From the NCBI GenBank assembly GCA_949752745.1, contig OX457027.1, forward strand, positions 84,369,936-84,433,935: DNA of 64,000 bases. Direction: 5' to 3'. Made by a program: the position numbers and the translations under genes. Positions 42,441 to 53,275 of this stretch are shown piece by piece (position 1 is the first letter of the stretch; every line of letters begins with the position of its first letter). This DNA is from Protula sp. h YS-2021. Lineage: Eukaryota > Annelida > Polychaeta > Sabellida > Serpulidae. A model generated the notes under the pieces. It was not told the origin of the DNA. It ran no database searches and saw nothing but the letters and a program-made list of their open reading frames with translations.

Positions 42441-42614
42441 GTGTGCGCCATCAATGTGGTGTTTGTACTGCTGCTGGTGCTGGGGATTCCCATTCCGCCC
42501 CTGCGCAAGGTCATGTCGCATCTGTGCCAGATCTGGTCCTGTATCGTTATCCTCGCCAAAATGATCTACCAGCTCAAGCTCGTGCAGGAGCACCAGCTGC
42601 TAAGCAACTGCACG
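42441..42614 (+). CDS. Piezo: Piezo exon E18
   Basis: Acceptor TCTCGTTGCTAG, donor TGCACG|GTGAGT, phase 0 both sides, 58 residues. Reads VCAINVVFVLLLVLGIPIPP, LRKVMSHLCQIWSCIVILAK and MIYQLKLVQEHQLLSNCT. Two membrane helices with the P.......+...W....+L.KM+YQL motif typical of Piezo; NCT is a potential N-glycosylation site in an extracellular loop. Confidence 0.96.
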
Positions 42615-42642
42615 GTGAGTAGCCAATCACATGGCGAGAACT

Positions 42643-42724
42643 ACATGCTGCTTGGCAACTACACTGTGAGTATCCGATTAAATGACAGGAAACAGCAACT
42701 GCTTCACCAATCAAATGACAATAG
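42643..42724 (+). repeat. Tandem copies of the donor end of exon E18
   Basis: E18 ends AGCTGCTAAGCAACTGCACG|GTGAGTAGCCAATCACATGG. A copy at 42645-42690 reads CATGCTGCTTGGCAACTACA CT|GTGAGTATCCGATTAAATGA with the donor preserved. A weaker third copy (CAGCAACTGCTTCACCAATC AAATGAC) follows at 42692-42720. Period about 48-50 bp. Confidence 0.82.
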
Positions 42725-42941
42725 ACACTGGCTGCTCACACCGGTACTGACAAGAACAACCTCGACAACGTTCATTAGGTTTTAGTTTGTTTGTGCTGTA
42801 ATTAAAGAAATAAGAAATATTTATTCAAGTTAAAAGTAAACAAATATATTTCTGAAATAAAAAAAATAGCTTCAATGAACTCGGAAATTGTTGTTTGAGA
42901 ATAACCATTTATGTGTTTGGTTTTATGTGTTCTTTTTTCAG

Positions 42942-43055
42942 CAAGTAACAAACATACCCGCGAACACAAGCATTCCGGCGCCGTGGAATGACGTCATCAA
43001 CAATGCTGAGTGGGTCGGGCTCAATAAAACAAATAACCTAGCAAACTACCTTATG
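42942..43055 (+). CDS. Piezo: Piezo exon E19 (extracellular loop)
   Basis: Acceptor GTGTTCTTTTTTCAG, donor CTTATG|GTAAGA, phase 0 both sides, 38 residues: QVTNIPANTSIPAPWNDVIN NAEWVGLNKTNNLANYLM. The W.GL.K..NL..YL pattern matches the Piezo extracellular loop before the next helix; NTS and NKT are potential glycosylation sites. Confidence 0.95.
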
Positions 43056-43302
43056 GTAAGAGGCTGGCCCTTTTAAAACCGTTAAAAAATTCCAAATTTT
43101 CTTTTTTGGTTAAAAGACAGAGGCAAAAAAAAAAAAAAGAAAAAAGAAAAACATGATTTTTTGTTTCATGCTTGCGCAAACAGGCCTTAAATAAACTGCG
43201 ACTGTTCTGCAGAAGTGCTTTTTTAGCGTAATTTTTTTTTCACTGAATCGACAATGTGACGAAGAACAGATAAGAAATACAGGCTTCTCGCTCGTGTTCC
43301 AG

Positions 43303-43503
43303 AGTTACATCATCATCAGTGTCTTGTTGGCCTTTGAGGGCATCATCAAAGTTCACCAAGAACAGTACTTTAAACCAGCCAATAGGAAGCGGCCAATGAC
43401 CGGTATCGTGTATCACGAGATAACGCGAGACGACGCGGATAAAAACTTACTGCATTGTGCCAAATTCTTCCTTAATTATACATTCTACAAGTTTGGCTTA
43501 GAG
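43303..43503 (+). CDS. Piezo: Piezo exon E20
   Basis: Acceptor CTCGTGTTCCAG, donor TTAGAG|GTAACT, phase 0 both sides, 67 residues. Reads SYIIISVLLAFEGIIKVHQE QYFKPANRKRP, then a polar loop (VYHEITRDDADKNLLHCA) and KFFLNYTFYKFGLE. The Y+.I..LL.FE..+..HQ..Y pattern and NY.FYKFGLE are typical of Piezo. Confidence 0.97.
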
Positions 43504-43588
43504 GTAACTATTGATCTGATTTTAAACGCTCGTGCTAAAAGCCTACAGCAGTAGTTGTCAGATAATAAATAAATTAAGCAATAAAAAG

Positions 43589-43590
<2 letters not shown>

Positions 43591-43635
<45 letters not shown>
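43591..43635. repeat. (TA)n microsatellite, left part
   Basis: About 22 TA units up to the Tigger-like element. Confidence 0.95.
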
Positions 43636-43638
<3 letters not shown>

Positions 43639-44339
43639 TGAAACCCCGCTATTAGGGACACAAAGTGACTGAATAATTTTGTCCCTAATGGCGGGGTGTC
43701 CCTAATTTCGAGGTTCTGTTTTGTCTGACGACTACAACTAAAATCTTTGGCTATTTTTCTTACACTTTTTCCATCACTAGCTTTGATTATTTTAACTTTA
43801 TCAGATAGCGAAAGTTCGTTCCGTTTTCTTTTCACACCACCGATATTCAGACTTAACACCTTGTATAACATCTTAACTGAGTATAAAGACAATGAATTAC
43901 TTGTTCCTTTATACGCATTTTAAAAGACGGAGCACATGTCAATAGGGTTTAGTAGTATAAAGCTTCTCTCTTAAGTACACAACTTGTAATAAGCCCTATT
44001 GCCTTTACATGCACTATGTTCAATATAATGTACTCAATACCCACAGATAACAATAGCGAAAAAACAAACACTGCCGAGTAACAAGCTGGTAGGGGTTGTT
44101 TGCATAACGTACAAAATATGGGCAGCAATTTGACTGTCCACAATAGAGGGGTTGTTTTAAATGTGTAACCGTACTTACGGGATAAAAAGAGTGTCCCTAA
44201 TTCTGAATAGAGGGGTGTCCACAATAGAGGGGTCTAGATATAACAGAACTCTATGGTCTTTTAAAAACAGACTGACAAATGCTGTCCATAATTCAGAAGT
44301 GTCCATAATGGAGGGGTGTCCATATCCGGGGTTATACTG
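43636..44339 (-). mobile_element. Tigger-like DNA transposon remnant, 704 bp
   Basis: TA on both sides; ends CAGTGAAACCCCGCTATTAG GGACAC and, inverted, CAGTATAACCCCGGATATGG ACAC. The sequence also repeats GTCC(C/A)(T/A)AAT..AGGGGTGTCC internally. On the minus strand (about 43850-43700) a transposase N-terminus survives: KRKRNELSLSDKVKIIKASD, then GKSVRKIAKDFSCSRQ, the CENP-B/psq helix-turn-helix that pogo-group transposases use to bind their ends. The catalytic part is missing. Confidence 0.92.
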
Positions 44340-44346
44340 TATATAT

Positions 44347-44798
44347 GTTACAGGGAATCTGTGAAATTAGGGATTTCATGAAATCCCTAGTGGATTCGTG
44401 TAATAATTTGCTCAATCAATTTCGATGTTTTTATTGAGAATTTTCATGTTTGTAATGTAGTTTTTAACCGAAATTAATAGTAGATTTTGAATTAATATGG
44501 TCAAAGCCCTCGACTGCCAAACTGTCATTCATGTAATACTTCAGTACCTGAATTGAGCGGTATTTTTTGTCTTATGTAACTCCTGTCACTTTTCCCGCCA
44601 AATTCTGTTATTTTGGATGGTAATGTTATAAATTCCAATTCCTTTCGATGTGAAAAGGGATACACAGTTTTGAAGAACCACTAAACAGCCTTCATGAATG
44701 GATAATTTTTCAAAATAATTTTATAATCAATATGAACTTAATCATTACACGAATTCCCTAGGGATTTCATGAAATCCCTAATTACACAGATTCCCTGT

Positions 44799-44801
<3 letters not shown>
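44347..44801. mobile_element. 455-bp MITE with palindromic ends (GTTACAG termini)
   Basis: Ends GTTACAGGGAATCTGTGAAA and CACAGATTCCCTGTAAC are inverted repeats of about 60 bp, each containing the palindrome AGGGATTTCATGAAATCCCT. AT flanks both ends, a possible 2-bp target duplication, though the site is a TA repeat so this is not decisive. No coding capacity. Shares GTTACAG termini and subterminal palindromes with the element at 54180-55217. Confidence 0.87.
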
Positions 44802-44892
<91 letters not shown>

Positions 44893-44897
44893 TATAT
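44802..44897. repeat. (TA)n microsatellite, right part
   Basis: About 46 TA units after the MITE. Confidence 0.95.
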
Positions 44898-45232
44898 GAT
44901 GCACAGATTTTATTCGAACAACCTTGTGTATAATATATCAATAATTCGAATTAACTGTGTCCGGATTAACGAGCCTGTGCTACATCGAAATAGTACAGCT
45001 GACCATTATTGATTTTCAGAAATTGTCACGGGGTTAAAAAAAGAAAAAGAAACATAAGTAAAATGAAAACGTGATCAGCGAAGGAGTAAGATATTAAGAG
45101 CTGGGAAGTTGCTTTAAGTGGGCAGAAAATAACACAAAGTGGAATTTTTTGTTTTCTAGTTAGACGTCACGTACATGTCATGAAAGAGCTGAAAATAAAA
45201 CGTTTGTATTTTTTGTCCTATTGTGGCATCAG

Positions 45233-45434
45233 ATTTGCTTCATCATGACGATGGTGACGATGGTGGTACGTCTGGACGCCTACTCAGTCATCTACGGTCT
45301 CTTCCTGGGCCTGCTGCTGCTCCTGCCACGCCGGAAGTGCTACTACGTCTGGCCCGTCTACATCATTGTACTTGTTATACTGCTTTTCGTGCAGTACTTG
45401 GATTGCCTAGGAGTACCGCCCGGGGCTTGCTGGG
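45233..45434 (+). CDS. Piezo: Piezo exon E21
   Basis: Acceptor TTGTGGCATCAG, donor TGCTGGG|GTAAGG, phase 0 in, phase 1 out, 67 residues. Reads ICFIMTMVTMVVRLDAYSVI YGLFLGLLLLLPRRK, then CYYVWPVYIIVLVILLFVQY LDCLGVPPGACW. The VRLD..+.+Y...L......R+.....WP.+......+...QY+...G.P pattern is a top Piezo signature. Confidence 0.97.
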
Positions 45435-45612
45435 GTAAGGAGGCATGACATGACAGTTATCCAGCACTGTGTCTTGGTTACAGCGCATGTACATATTTTT
45501 GTGGCGTTACAGTTGTTTGAATAATTGTTTGCAATGCTTACGTAATCTGTAATGCTTAAGCAAATAAAGTAAAACGGATGAGTCGATGACGTCATCGCGT
45601 GACGTGTTGTAG

Positions 45613-45711
45613 ACTACCCGTGGAACCAGCTGGAGCCGTTCACGAGCAATCTCAAGATCTACCTCTACCTACCGGATTTCCAGGACCCGCCCGACCCACG
45701 CAAGCTGCTGC
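45613..45711 (+). CDS. Piezo: Piezo exon E22
   Basis: Acceptor GTGACGTGTTGTAG, donor CTGCTGC|GTGAGT, phase 1 in and out. Reads DYPWNQLEPFTSNLKIYLYL PDFQDPPDPRKLL. DYPW...........+..+YLPDF..PP is a well-conserved Piezo loop. Confidence 0.96.
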
Positions 45712-46427
45712 GTGAGTTATCAGTCGTCGCCACCCCCCCCCCCCCACCCCCCACCCCACTTAGCCCACCCATCCGTATACCCCGTGGCGTCATTGCTGTG
45801 AGTATTTAAAGGATTCAAGTCGAGTTCTGTGGCAGGGCACACGACTACTTTCATATTGGGGTTAACGGCGACGTTGATCAGGGATTCATGCCGGTGTTCA
45901 TTTGGGGAACGGGGAGCGGCGCGGTTCTTGACAGTGTTCCTAGAGTGTTCATGCCTTGGTTTGCGGGGTTCATTACTGGGTTCACGGCGAGGTGTAGATT
46001 GGGCGGCAATGGATTGACACGGCATCTTGTGATGCCAAATGGGCTGTGACCTGCCCTCAGTTGCCCAGCATTCTCATTGTACGATATTACATCTTCGGTG
46101 GAGCAGGCTGTGCATGTTTTATTCCATACCCAGTCCCAGTATCTTCCGCTGATTGGTCCTATGTTTTCACAGGATGGGAAAAAAATACTTACCGATGTGA
46201 AACACGAAGTTAAGATCAAATCAGTTACGTTAAGATCAAAGTGTAGAAAAATGGTAGATAGTACATAGACAATGTGTCAAAAATAACTAATGACTAAATA
46301 AAAGAAAACGCGGGAAAACAAATTTGATTTTAATAAAAATGATAATTTAGTAAATATAAGTGTTTTGCTGGTGTTGTCAGCTTTGATTATATTTTTTTAT
46401 TTACAATTAAGTGTTTTCTGTTTACAG
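45712..46427. other. Intron 22
   Basis: C-rich stretch at 45731-45760, then unremarkable sequence; GGGTTCAT-like words recur at 45880-45985 without clear periodicity. Confidence 0.55.
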
Positions 46428-46581
46428 CGGATTTTTTCCAGCTATTGTTTGTGTGCTTACAAATGTCGGTGTTACGACTGGAGAACTCGGCAGAAGCCGA
46501 AGCGTACGGAGGTGGTAGCAACGACTGCACACGAGCCATAGACCCCAAAGATAGCCCCAGTGATTTCCTGTCATGCAAAGA
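46428..46581 (+). CDS. Piezo: Piezo exon E23
   Basis: Acceptor TTTTCTGTTTACAG, donor GCAAAGA|GTAAGT, phase 1 in and phase 2 out, 51 residues. Reads PDFFQLLFVCLQMSVLRLEN, then SAEAEAYGGGSNDCTRAIDP and KDSPSDFLSCK. The D+..L+....Q..V...E pattern follows the YLPDF loop in Piezo. Its 3' end and donor are repeated about seven times in the next intron. Confidence 0.93.
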
Positions 46582-46925
46582 GTAAGTGTAGAACCCAAAT
46601 ATAGCCCCAGTGATTTCCTGTTAAGCAAAGAGTAATTGCAGACCCCAAAGATAGCCCCATGATTTCCTGGCATTCAAAGAGTAAGTGTAGACCCCAAACA
46701 TAACCCCATGATTTCCTGTCATGTAAAGAGTAAGTGTAGACCCCAAAGATAGCTCCAGTGATTTCCTGTCATGCAAAGAGTAAGTTTAGACCCCAAAATA
46801 GTCCCAGGTATTTCCTGTCATGCAAAGAGTAAGTTTAGACCCCAAAATAGTCCCAGTTATTTCCTGTCATGCAAAGATTAAGTTTAGACCCCAAAATAGT
46901 CCCAGTTATTTCCGGAGATGCATAG
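46582..46925 (+). repeat. ~50-bp minisatellite made of repeated splice-donor units of exon E23
   Basis: About seven units of 48-60 bp follow the exon directly. Each contains (A/C)CCCAAAGATAGCCCCAGTG, ATTTCCTGTCATGCAAAGAG and TAAGT(G/T)TAG, which are the last ~40 bases of E23 plus its donor. The donor string GAGTAAGT is kept in most copies (changed to GAGTAATT in one and GATTAAGT in the last). Later units shorten AAAGATAG to AAAATAG. Unit 1 is the exon's own 3' end (from 46539). Confidence 0.93.
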
Positions 46926-49412
46926 ACCTTATGAGCTCACTTCCTCTCAAATTAATATGCGGTTGCTTCGTAAAAAATATCAGCTGATCTGAGGATGTTC
47001 TATGCTGAAGTATACAAATGGAATAATGTGCTTCTGTGTGGTCTTCGCTTTGTGTCCTTCAGATCAAGAGTTGCATGTTTATATGCGTGTAGTTTTTGCG
47101 GTGCCCATTCTTGAGTTTCAGACTTGTAGTCGCCATGCATCATCTGTGTACATATTTATTACATTTACTCAGTTTAGACATACTGTTTAGAGACTGCATG
47201 ATTCCAGGCATGACTTGATAGAACAAAAAGAAAATTTTTGAAGTTACTCCGATCGCAAAATTTTACTTTGTGGAATCGATCCTGTTTACGTAGAGCTTTG
47301 ATCTGAATAATTAAAGATGTGGCTTGAAGTTTATTTATTTACGTCTCGAATTGACAATTATTTCTTGTCATGTTGCGTTAAAAATGTAAGAAGTGGGTCT
47401 GTAAAAGATTGTGTAAACAATATCTAAAACGTTTAAAAAAACTCCGTCCAAAATATTTAAAAAAATGACGTGTGGCTTTTTTCCTAAGATAAGACCTGGA
47501 CCTTTTTGAGTTGTAGTGTTAACATTTTGTATCATGGTGATTTTGATTTGCAGTGGCAACCCTAGTCCTCTTTGGTACTGAATAATCTATTTTGTGCAGT
47601 CTTAGCCGTGGTGTTTAAAAACATTATGCATGTGTCGTATTTTTTAACAGAATAGCAGTACAATTTAGAAGGAGAACGATACGAATGCATATCAAAAGGT
47701 TTCATACATACCTGTAGGTTAAGCTAAGACTGTTTAATTGGTTTCTGTTGTCTTTTGAACACGCGTTTATTATTTTGGAAATTTTAATGTTAGCATGTTT
47801 AAGCTTTGAATGTTGTGCCTAGATTTTCACTTGTGACCACAGAACATACCTTTTAAAATTGTGATTTTTCAAATTTCCAATTTGTTTATGTATATCGATC
47901 TGATCAAGGGACGTCCTGTTATGATTCTGTTTGTAGAAAGAGGATAACTATTTGTAAGATCTCAAGCTTGTAATATGGTTTAAGTGACTCTTAACGTGAA
48001 AGAAATCGAATGGTTTTCTTTGTTCATTCGACATAACTGATAACTTTGAAGGTTACTCTGAAATTGGAACGATGTGGTACTTACAGAAGTATGATCTTCA
48101 TAGCTACTTATATCCAAATAATTGTGTACTTTATTTTTACGAATTTTAAGTTTCCATAAATACCTCCTCTTATTTTAAAAAGGGATGTTGAATTGCAGTT
48201 TCAGCCTGTTACATCAATTCCATCTACTCAACTCCAAGCACTCGTTCATTGTGTAAGATGGTCAATGTAGAAAATAAATCTTGCATTGACAATGTTCTTA
48301 ATTTAAGCACGGAATGTATTAACAATGTGTTGCTCTACACATATTCAGCACCAGCGTGCCTTGTAGTGACTTCTGGCATTAATTATGGAGAATGCTCCAC
48401 AATTTCTCCAAGTGTAGAATTCACGTAGAGCTCTGTTTTTTTTCAGTAACAGTAGGATATTTTTTATTAACGATACTAATTTTCACTGGCGTGTTTTTAT
48501 AAATCACGTTCTTTTACTCGTTCCGTTGTAACTGAGTAAAGTGCTATAGAAAATAGAAAACAAAAACGGAACTTCAAAATTAACACCGCTGGTAACACTA
48601 CTGTACACGCCCGCAGAAATATCACAAGTTTGCAAAGCAATTTCATTAAATTGAATTATGAAGTGATGGATTTGTACATAATGCCTGTTTATTTTCTTGT
48701 AATCCGTTTATTCGTCCTCAAAGAGTAGCATCACATGATACTGCTGTCAATGTATTTGGTGTTTAAGAACTCAGGGGCCACCGTACTATACTTCAGCTCC
48801 GTCGTTTTGAGTTTCGATGAGCTGAGTTGGAGAAGTTTACTTCAGCATAAATGTGTTTTAACGACACCAGCTGTGCTACTAATTCCTGACTTACCTCACG
48901 TCTTCGGTTTTTTCCTCTTCGGAAAAAACACGCAACAGATTCATGTTTAATGTTCATGACACGTAAAATAATGAATGGCCACACAAGATTGTATACTTTG
49001 GCAAAAAGTAATACTGTCTGTTTTTTTCGTTAGAATCCTTGATTGTTGTTTATAAATTATTCATTGGAATGCCACAAGGAACGAAATATCCACTCCCTTG
49101 TAAAATGAGCACAAGTTCTGAATCTCTTGCGTCTTTATTTGTGTGATGCAACAATAGCAAGGAATAGTAGCTCTTTGTAATTAGCTAATTTGACCATAAA
49201 CGTATATTTTGAAGAGAGGGAAAAATGAGACTGTAAGGTGTCTGTGTTATAAAATTAGAAAATGAATGATATTAATATTTTTGCAGCTTTCCATGAATTG
49301 TTGAGTATTTTAAGAAGAATTAACAACCACTGGTCAAAAGGAAACTAGTTTGTAAGTATGTGCAACTCAAAAGCAAGCGAAGAACGATGAGTTGTTTTCT
49401 TCTATGTTTCAG
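46926..49412. other. Intron 23, rest
   Basis: AT-rich, 2.5 kb, no repeat, element or coding block recognised. Confidence 0.6.
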
Positions 49413-49489
49413 CTCATATTTGGACTACATAAAGACGGGTATTTTCCTGTACATGTACTGGATAACTCTCATTATAGTCTTCCTGGCAG
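49413..49489 (+). CDS. Piezo: Piezo exon E24
   Basis: Acceptor TTCTATGTTTCAG, donor TGGCAG|GTAAGA, phase 2 in, phase 1 out. Completes Asp, then SYLDYIKTGIFLYMYWITLI IVFLA. SYLD.+K...F.Y.+W..L.+.F+.G is a strong Piezo match; one membrane helix. Confidence 0.96.
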
Positions 49490-49768
49490 GTAAGACTCTC
49501 ACTCTCTGGCATCGTTTAGAAAATATATCAATAACCAGTATAAGGAAACATCAGAAATCAACTTCATAGTACGATAATAGGACAGAATATTGTCTTCCGG
49601 CGGAAAGATATGGATCCCATGTGAAGTCAAACAAGTAAGATATAAGTATTATGAGTATTTGGAACGATTTGGGATGTATGTGTTGCTAAATGGTAGAACC
49701 GGTTTTAGTTTATGTTTTAAATCTCGTGTGATATTGAAGAATAAATGCTCTTTGTGCTTTCTGCAAAG

Positions 49769-49877
49769 GTACTTCGCGGATAAGCCTGTTCTGCATGGGC
49801 TACCTCGTCGGGTGTTTCTTCTTCCTGTGGTTTGGACAAGAACTGCTGGTTAAACCGCTAAAAAATCTCCTAAGGCT
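49769..49877 (+). CDS. Piezo: Piezo exon E25
   Basis: Acceptor TGCTTTCTGCAAAG, donor AAGGCT|GTAAGT, phase 1 in, phase 2 out. Reads GTSRISLFCMGYLVGCFFFL WFGQELLVKPLKNLLR. GT.RISLFC.GYL+..F.FL.+G...L.KP+..+L is one of the most conserved blocks of the Piezo family. Confidence 0.98.
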
Positions 49878-50302
49878 GTAAGTGCGACCTTATGTAATTG
49901 TCAGGTTCCACAGTCACGAAATATCTTATCCGAATGTGTCATTTTAATCCATGTACTACTGTAATGATACTGTGTAAATCTTTACTTGCTCTCTTCATCA
50001 AATCAGTGACTGTTGAACTTCTATCTTTTACAAATGCTAGTAAAATGAAGTTTTCGGAATATTTAGCTTATTTGCGACTATTGTTGTATGCTTAGCTACG
50101 TCATTTCTTGAGGTGTACATGTACATTTGAAAAGCAAGAAGTCAGTTGGTATGATAATCTATGAAAATAATGTCGAATGATAAAGAATGGTAGAGTTATA
50201 CTTTATACTTTCGATGTTTTGAATGACCTGGTTCAATGTGAAACAAATAATAGATTTTCTCAGTTGAGAAGAATGAACTAATTTAGTTTTTTTTTATTTT
50301 AG
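49878..50302. other. Intron 25
   Basis: AT-rich intron of 425 bp with no recognised feature. Confidence 0.6.
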
Positions 50303-50360
50303 ATGGGGAATTCTTTTAGGTTACAACTTTTTTGTGATACTAAGCAAATCCTGTCTGCAG
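50303..50360 (+). CDS. Piezo: Piezo exon E26 (58 bp)
   Basis: Acceptor TTTTTTTATTTTAG, donor CTGCAG|GTAGGT, phase 2 in, phase 0 out. Completes Leu, then WGILLGYNFFVILSKSCLQ. W..LLGYN.FVI..K is a clear Piezo motif. Confidence 0.96.
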
Positions 50361-50773
50361 GTAGGTTCATTTTAGTGTTCTCTGTTTGTTTGTTTGTTTT
50401 TTTTTTATTTCGTTTTTTTCTCTTTAGTATCTTTAATGAAAAATATATTGCGTTTGAGTTGCGCTTGTCAGTAACGTTATTCCAAAATTACGCAATTCTT
50501 AATCTTCTTCAATTGCCAGTGTATAAAAAATTGCAAACCTACAACTATAATTTGCTGTTAATCCATTTGTTGGCACCAACGGCATTAAGTTTCTGGTAGC
50601 ATTTCAAATAAGCATAGTCACGTGCTTGTTCTAGCGTCGAAAGTGTGCATCATATTCGCAGCTTTCAGGCTCAAACTGTATTGCTATCACATTATGGTAA
50701 TTATGCGTAATTATGTGCAACAAGGGTGGAAGTAAGGCGTTGACAGCTATTTTGTGTTTTTATCACCTTACAG
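50361..50773. other. Intron 26
   Basis: AT-rich intron with poly-T tracts, no recognised feature. Confidence 0.6.
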
Positions 50774-50873
50774 CTTGTCGGCTGTGTGTATTTGTCGGAC
50801 GTATCAGAAAAGATATGTTGGATTGTGCAACTCCTGTCCATAGTGTGCCTGAGGGCAGGAAACTACGAGCAAG
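50774..50873 (+). CDS. Piezo: Piezo exon E27
   Basis: Acceptor TATCACCTTACAG, donor GAGCAAG|GTACAC, phase 0 in, phase 1 out. Reads LVGCVYLSDVSEKICWIVQL LSIVCLRAGNYEQ. Fits the Piezo pattern +.AC.Y+......CW++Q..S+.C...GY. Confidence 0.93.
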
Positions 50874-53112
50874 GTACACTTATACTGACGTTTATAAGTT
50901 TTCACTGCAGTCAGTACTGGTCGTTACAGTTTCACCCGGTTATGCCATTTCTATGTATCTCTCTGCTTTTCTTTCCTTTCTGGTTAAGCTTTGAATACTT
51001 TCACTTCCACCTTGTAGCCGTGGAATATTTTTATAGTACATTCTGTTCGTATATAAATGTTAAAGTTTCAGAGAATGCGAAAACACGATTTGGGTCGATA
51101 CGACATAAAATCAATTCATGCCAGTCTGGTTTCAGCTTTTCAGCTAAAATTTCAGATTCGTATAATAAATATTCAGTTCCTTCTGTACTGAATTTTCAGC
51201 TCGTTACACACTCAATAGTGGTAGGTGGATCGTGGCATGGTATTTTGCTAGATATAAAATAAGTTTGATAAATGTATATTGTGTTTCTCGCGTCTTTCGT
51301 TGTCCTCGTGTAGCGCAGATTGTCAGCCAAATAGCTGATAGTGTCTGTTAGTCTGTGGCTCCTTGTTGCTTCTGTAAGCCAAGAAGCATTTCTCTTTACT
51401 TATTTATGCAGCGAAACAAGTAATTGGGATGTAGCTAGTGTGTCCTTATGCTAAGGTGGTACCAAATGCAATCTTTAGTCATCGCTGTGAGATGTACTGT
51501 TTGCTATTTCTCTTGTGTTATCAAACATTGGAAGACGGGACAGATAACGGGTTTCTGATCGTAGGACAAATGAATATAACACTATCAAAATAACCAAATG
51601 TTTCGTAAAAAAGTAGTTTGAACTGTGTTATTTTCGTGCTGTTTAATCCTTATTGTGTACTAGATTTGGACATTGCTTAGGAATTATATTTAATTTATAA
51701 TTGATTCAGTTGGGTTCAGGACTTAAACTGATTTTTCAATACCTTATGTGTTGAAGTTTAGCGACTCATGTGGGCTTTTAAGGTCTTAAAATAAATGCTA
51801 TTCAAGTGTGGCCGGTGTTATATTGTTGACAAAATTATTTAATCGTTAATTTTGTTGACAGCGGCATCTTTATTTTAATAGTTGTGGTCTTAAGATGATT
51901 TTTTTTTCAGCTTTTTGTGGCACTTGTTTTATTTGGACTACAACGTGCATGAATTGCGAGAGCAAAATTGTATTTACGTTTACGTAAAACCAAGTCTTTC
52001 AACAGGATTGTGCAATGTTTTGGGAAAGTTTCTTGGGCAAATGCGTGTATTTCTATGAGTGGAAAAATTTGTAGCACAGATCTGATCGGTTGGAACCTTC
52101 TGCCTAACCTAAGAAACGGAAAAATAAACTTATATTCACATTTTTTTTTGTTCTCTTGAAAAATTCAAAGTATGTTTAAAAACTTCTCTGTTGGGCATAT
52201 ATCTTAATTTCACTTAATTGCAATCGGTAGACATTATGTTGTAGAAATGTCAATTTTACATCAAAGTGATCAGAAATAATAACTAAAACGTAAATAAAGG
52301 ACAAATATAAAATTTAGGAAAATGAAAGTTGATTTGAGTTTAGCATGTGGCTGATCACTTTGTTCCTTGGTTTACGTATTTCAATTTTTTTAAAAAAAAA
52401 CTTCTATCCACAACTAGGATTTCGATTTTGGGAATCTGAATATTATTCAACTGGTATGAAGAAATTTTTCAATATTGATTTTGGGATGGTAGGAATTAGA
52501 AAATCACTTGTAGCAGTGGGCACATAAATTATATTAATATTTGTATGTTTCTTTTGCACGTGCGAGAAGTAACAACTGTCGTTATAATTTATTTAACATA
52601 TGTTTAACGGATTATTTTTTGTTGAGGAAACACTTACTTTCTAAAAAGTCGTACCCGCATGAGAATGACTGCATGATCTGGTATGTTGCATAATTCGGTG
52701 GAAGCGATTATGTTGAAAGAAAGTACAGATGTAGAATTAATGTTGTTGGTGTATATGTGTGATGTTGACTATGTCCTCTTTGTGGTGTACAGGGTGGCAG
52801 GCATGTTCAGTAACTGCACAGGTGTGGCAAACATTCGGCGTATTCGAACATGTATTATGTGATGTGAGATTAAAAAGAAGCTACACAAGAATTTTTTCGT
52901 TTTTTTTTAGTTTGTTCTATATTTTTCATATTGTGAAATTAGAATACAGGTGAATCATTAAGCTGTAGTTCTGTCATAAGCAGAAGTAACAATAGAGACA
53001 GTAACTTAGTGTTTTTAATTTGAATTTTGCCGCAGACTGCCAATTGAATGTGTTATTAGAACTGAGAACTGTCATCCGGATAACGTTGCTGCTATTATTT
53101 TCAATCTATCAG
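50874..53112. other. Intron 27
   Basis: AT-rich, 2.2 kb. A few ORFs exist but none has a recognisable product; phases of E27 and E28 join directly. Confidence 0.6.
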
Positions 53113-53275
53113 AGGACACTCCTCAGAAGGACTGTAATTTGGACGAAGACGAGGCTGGCCTCACGTGGGACGCCATTTGCTTCGTGTTCTTGCTCCTACA
53201 GCTGCGCATCTACAAGAGCCATTACTTTATGCATGTCGTCAATGAGCTAGAGATTCAGAATAAACTTTCCGCAAG
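53113..53275 (+). CDS. Piezo: Piezo exon E28
   Basis: Acceptor TTTTCAATCTATCAG, donor CCGCAAG|GTAGGT, phase 1 in, phase 2 out. Completes Glu, then DTPQKDCNLDEDEAGLTWDA, ICFVFLLLQLRIYKSHYFMH and VVNELEIQNKLSA. The C....+EAG+.WD.+CF.FLLLQ.R++.S+YF.HV pattern is diagnostic of Piezo just before the beam. Confidence 0.98.

Larger units (their letters stand above)
43504..45232. other. Intron 20: nested transposon insertions in a (TA)n microsatellite
   Basis: Contains (TA)n at 43591-43635, a Tigger-like remnant 43636-44339, seven bases of TA-rich sequence, a palindromic MITE 44347-44801, and (TA)n 44802-44897. 44898-45232 shows nothing further. Confidence 0.8.

Noticed and set aside
43485..43892. 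Minus-strand ORF of 135 codons as a host gene
   Set aside because: Only the N-terminal DNA-binding part of a Tigger-like transposase; it runs into TA-repeat sequence and lacks the catalytic domain.
53020..53250. 76-codon ORF overlapping E28
   Set aside because: Wrong frame; the Piezo reading begins after TATCAG at 53113 in another frame.
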